Shown here one piece after another: positions 62,751 to 64,000 of a stretch of DNA of 64,000 nucleotides (position 1 is the first letter of the stretch; every line of letters begins with the position of its first letter). Below the pieces are notes generated by a model. That model searched no databases. It was not told the DNA's origin and saw nothing but the letters and a program-made list of their open reading frames with translations. Both the position numbers and the translations under genes were made by a program. The DNA is from Paenibacillus phytorum (GTDB lineage: Bacteria > Bacillota > Bacilli > Paenibacillales > NBRC-103111), in the NCBI RefSeq assembly GCF_013141715.1, contig NZ_WHOA01000065.1, positions 19,051 through 83,050 on the forward strand, read 5' to 3'.

Positions 62751-64000
62751 TCAGCATCAGTATGGTATCAGTTCAGCACATCCTCTGGCGACGGAAGCGG
62801 GGATGTCCGTATTAAAGGCCGGAGGCAATGCGGCAGATGCCGCTATCGCGGTTTCGTATATGTTGAGCGTGGTCGAACCTTATGCTTCCGGGATCGGGGG
62901 AGGCGGTGTCATGCTAATATTGCCTGCAAAGATAGAAGAATCGGTAGTGTGTGATTACCGGGAAGTTGCACCTTTGTCGGGAATTATCTCGCAAACAGAG
63001 ATTGGGGTCCCGGGCTTTGTAAAAGGCATGGAGAAGGTGAATGAATTATTCGGTACTTTGGATATGGTAACCTTAATGGATCCTGCTATAAGCGCTGCTG
63101 AAGCGGGTTTTGCCTCCGGTGGAGCCTTACATCGGCAATTGGTGAATTCTCCACAATTGATTGCAGAACAGCATCCAAGCTTTTTTCCTAAGGGGGAAGC
63201 TATTCGTCAAGGAGAATGGCTGAAGCAGCCAGTACTTGCAAAGACGATGAGAGCAATTCGTGATAACGGCTCCGATTGGTTGTATCAGGGCGAGCTGGGG
63301 CAACAAATTTCGGCTATGGTAGACGGAATGACACAAGACGACTTTCGGGACTATCGCGTGTCCATGAAAAAGCCGATCTACAGTGAATACGACAATTACG
63401 ATGTGATCACAACACCTCCGCCTTTCGGAGGTGTAACGTTGATCCAAGCGTTAAAGATCAGTGAGCTGCTGGAGCTGCACGAGCAGCAGAAGCAATCTAT
63501 CCCTTATATACATCAATGGGGCGAGGTCATAAGGAAATGCTATGAGCTGAGAAAAAGCACAATGGGCGACCCGGACTTTTGTTCTCCACCGGTAGAAAGG
63601 CTGATTAGCCGTGAGCTGATCGGCTTTTTGGCTGACAACATCAGACCGGACATCATATCAGAGATACCGGCTACTCTGGACGATGTTGCTAATACAACTC
63701 ATTTTTCCATTGTGGATAAAGATGGAATGTGTGTGTCTGCGACAAATACAATAGGCGGTTTTTTTGGTCCGGGCATTGAAACAGGCGGATTTTTTCTCAA
63801 TAATCAAATGCGTAATTTTACGAATGATGCAATCTCCCCTAATCAGGTGCAGCCGGGAAAAAGGCCTCAAAGTTACGTGTGTCCGACGATCGTACGAAAC
63901 CGTGAAAGAACCATTGTGATTGGCTCGGCAGGAGGCAAGCGTATCCCTATGATACTATCTGTCATTTTGGAAAACGTTATTAAAAAAAAGATCGGCCTCG
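62743..64000 (+). CDS. Gamma-glutamyltransferase (3' end outside window)
   Basis: 419 codons are visible and open to the window edge. The start at ATG 62743 overlaps the DppF stop by 8 bp. Family features: GISSAHPLATEAGMSVLKAG, GNAADAAIAVSYMLSVVEP, GIGGGGVML and the autocleavage site ANTTHFSIVDKDG with catalytic Thr at about residue 318. GGSAGG-type glycine loop (IGSAGGKRIP) follows. No signal peptide, so likely cytoplasmic, unlike secreted Ggt. It transfers or hydrolyses gamma-glutamyl groups. Coupling to a peptide transporter and a PuuD-like hydrolase suggests use of imported gamma-glutamyl peptides. Confidence 0.92.
   Translation, partial: MGNQHQYGISSAHPLATEAGMSVLKAGGNAADAAIAVSYMLSVVEPYASGIGGGGVMLILPAKIEESVVCDYREVAPLSGIISQTEIGVPGFVKGMEKVNELFGTLDMVTLMDPAISAAEAGFASGGALHRQLVNSPQLIAEQHPSFFPKGEAIRQGEWLKQPVLAKTMRAIRDNGSDWLYQGELGQQISAMVDGMTQDDFRDYRVSMKKPIYSEYDNYDVITTPPPFGGVTLIQALKISELLELHEQQKQSIPYIHQWGEVIRKCYELRKSTMGDPDFCSPPVERLISRELIGFLADNIRPDIISEIPATLDDVANTTHFSIVDKDGMCVSATNTIGGFFGPGIETGGFFLNNQMRNFTNDAISPNQVQPGKRPQSYVCPTIVRNRERTIVIGSAGGKRIPMILSVILENVIKKKIGL

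Overview
The window reads as chromosome of an endospore-forming Firmicute of the Paenibacillaceae, most likely Paenibacillus or a close relative. The basis is an alpha/beta-type small acid-soluble spore protein with a sigma-G-like promoter, strong AGGAGG ribosome binding sites with frequent TTG/GTG starts, S-layer-homology and fibronectin-III secreted proteins, and two YesM/YesN-type two-component systems next to LplB/YtcP-type sugar ABC transporters. No tRNA, rRNA, CRISPR array, prophage or intact insertion sequence was seen.

Layout. 1-5214: the 3' part of a giant secreted beta-helix, multi-domain protein. 5215-6274: a gene-poor stretch with terminators, a 210-bp element carrying terminal inverted repeats and a truncated XRE regulator. 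6275-11409: cell-envelope genes (DUF1003 membrane protein, phosphodiester glycosidase, SLH-transglutaminase protein, polysaccharide deacetylase lipoprotein). 11982-43000: about 31 kb that looks like a glycan utilisation region. It holds a frameshifted Gfo/Idh/MocA oxidoreductase and its intact paralogue, two sensor kinase/response regulator pairs, two sugar ABC transporters with solute-binding lipoproteins, two AraC/cupin regulators, a secreted GH-A-like glycosidase, an ADP-ribosylglycohydrolase-family protein, a sugar isomerase/epimerase, an L-arabinose/fucose-isomerase-like protein, an unrecognised 832-aa protein and two SGNH esterases. 43070-44939: an unusual small ATP-dependent DNA ligase, the spore protein, and a TetR regulator predicted to be leaderless. 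44940-46024: repeats, degraded small ORFs and a zinc-responsive promoter. 46025-49997: zinc uptake (ZnuC, ZnuB, ZnuA), a CobW/ZagA GTPase and a zinc-independent L33 ribosomal protein. 50085-52217: a hypothetical protein and a FN3-M23 peptidase. 52560-64000: a LysR-associated catabolic cluster (diaminopentanoate-dehydrogenase-like enzyme, malic enzyme, gamma-glutamyl hydrolase, complete Dpp/Opp-type transporter, gamma-glutamyltransferase cut by the window edge).

How the genes may work together. In the glycan region the secreted enzymes would open a polymer, the ABC systems import oligosaccharides under YesM/YesN control, SGNH esterases remove acyl groups, and the isomerases and dehydrogenase process the sugars. 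The substrate cannot be read from the sequence. The zinc block fits a classical Zur regulon: candidate Zur boxes lie at the promoter, and the L33 form without zinc ligands would free zinc from ribosomes. The last block would import peptides or gamma-glutamyl compounds and hydrolyse them, with malic enzyme feeding carbon to pyruvate.

The least explained items are the 832-aa protein with a hexanucleotide repeat at its start, a set of four 17-bp inverted-repeat motifs at 28515-28697, the terminal-repeat element at 5491-5700, a DNA ligase lacking two residues normally needed for catalysis, and a ZnuC whose P-loop glycine is alanine.
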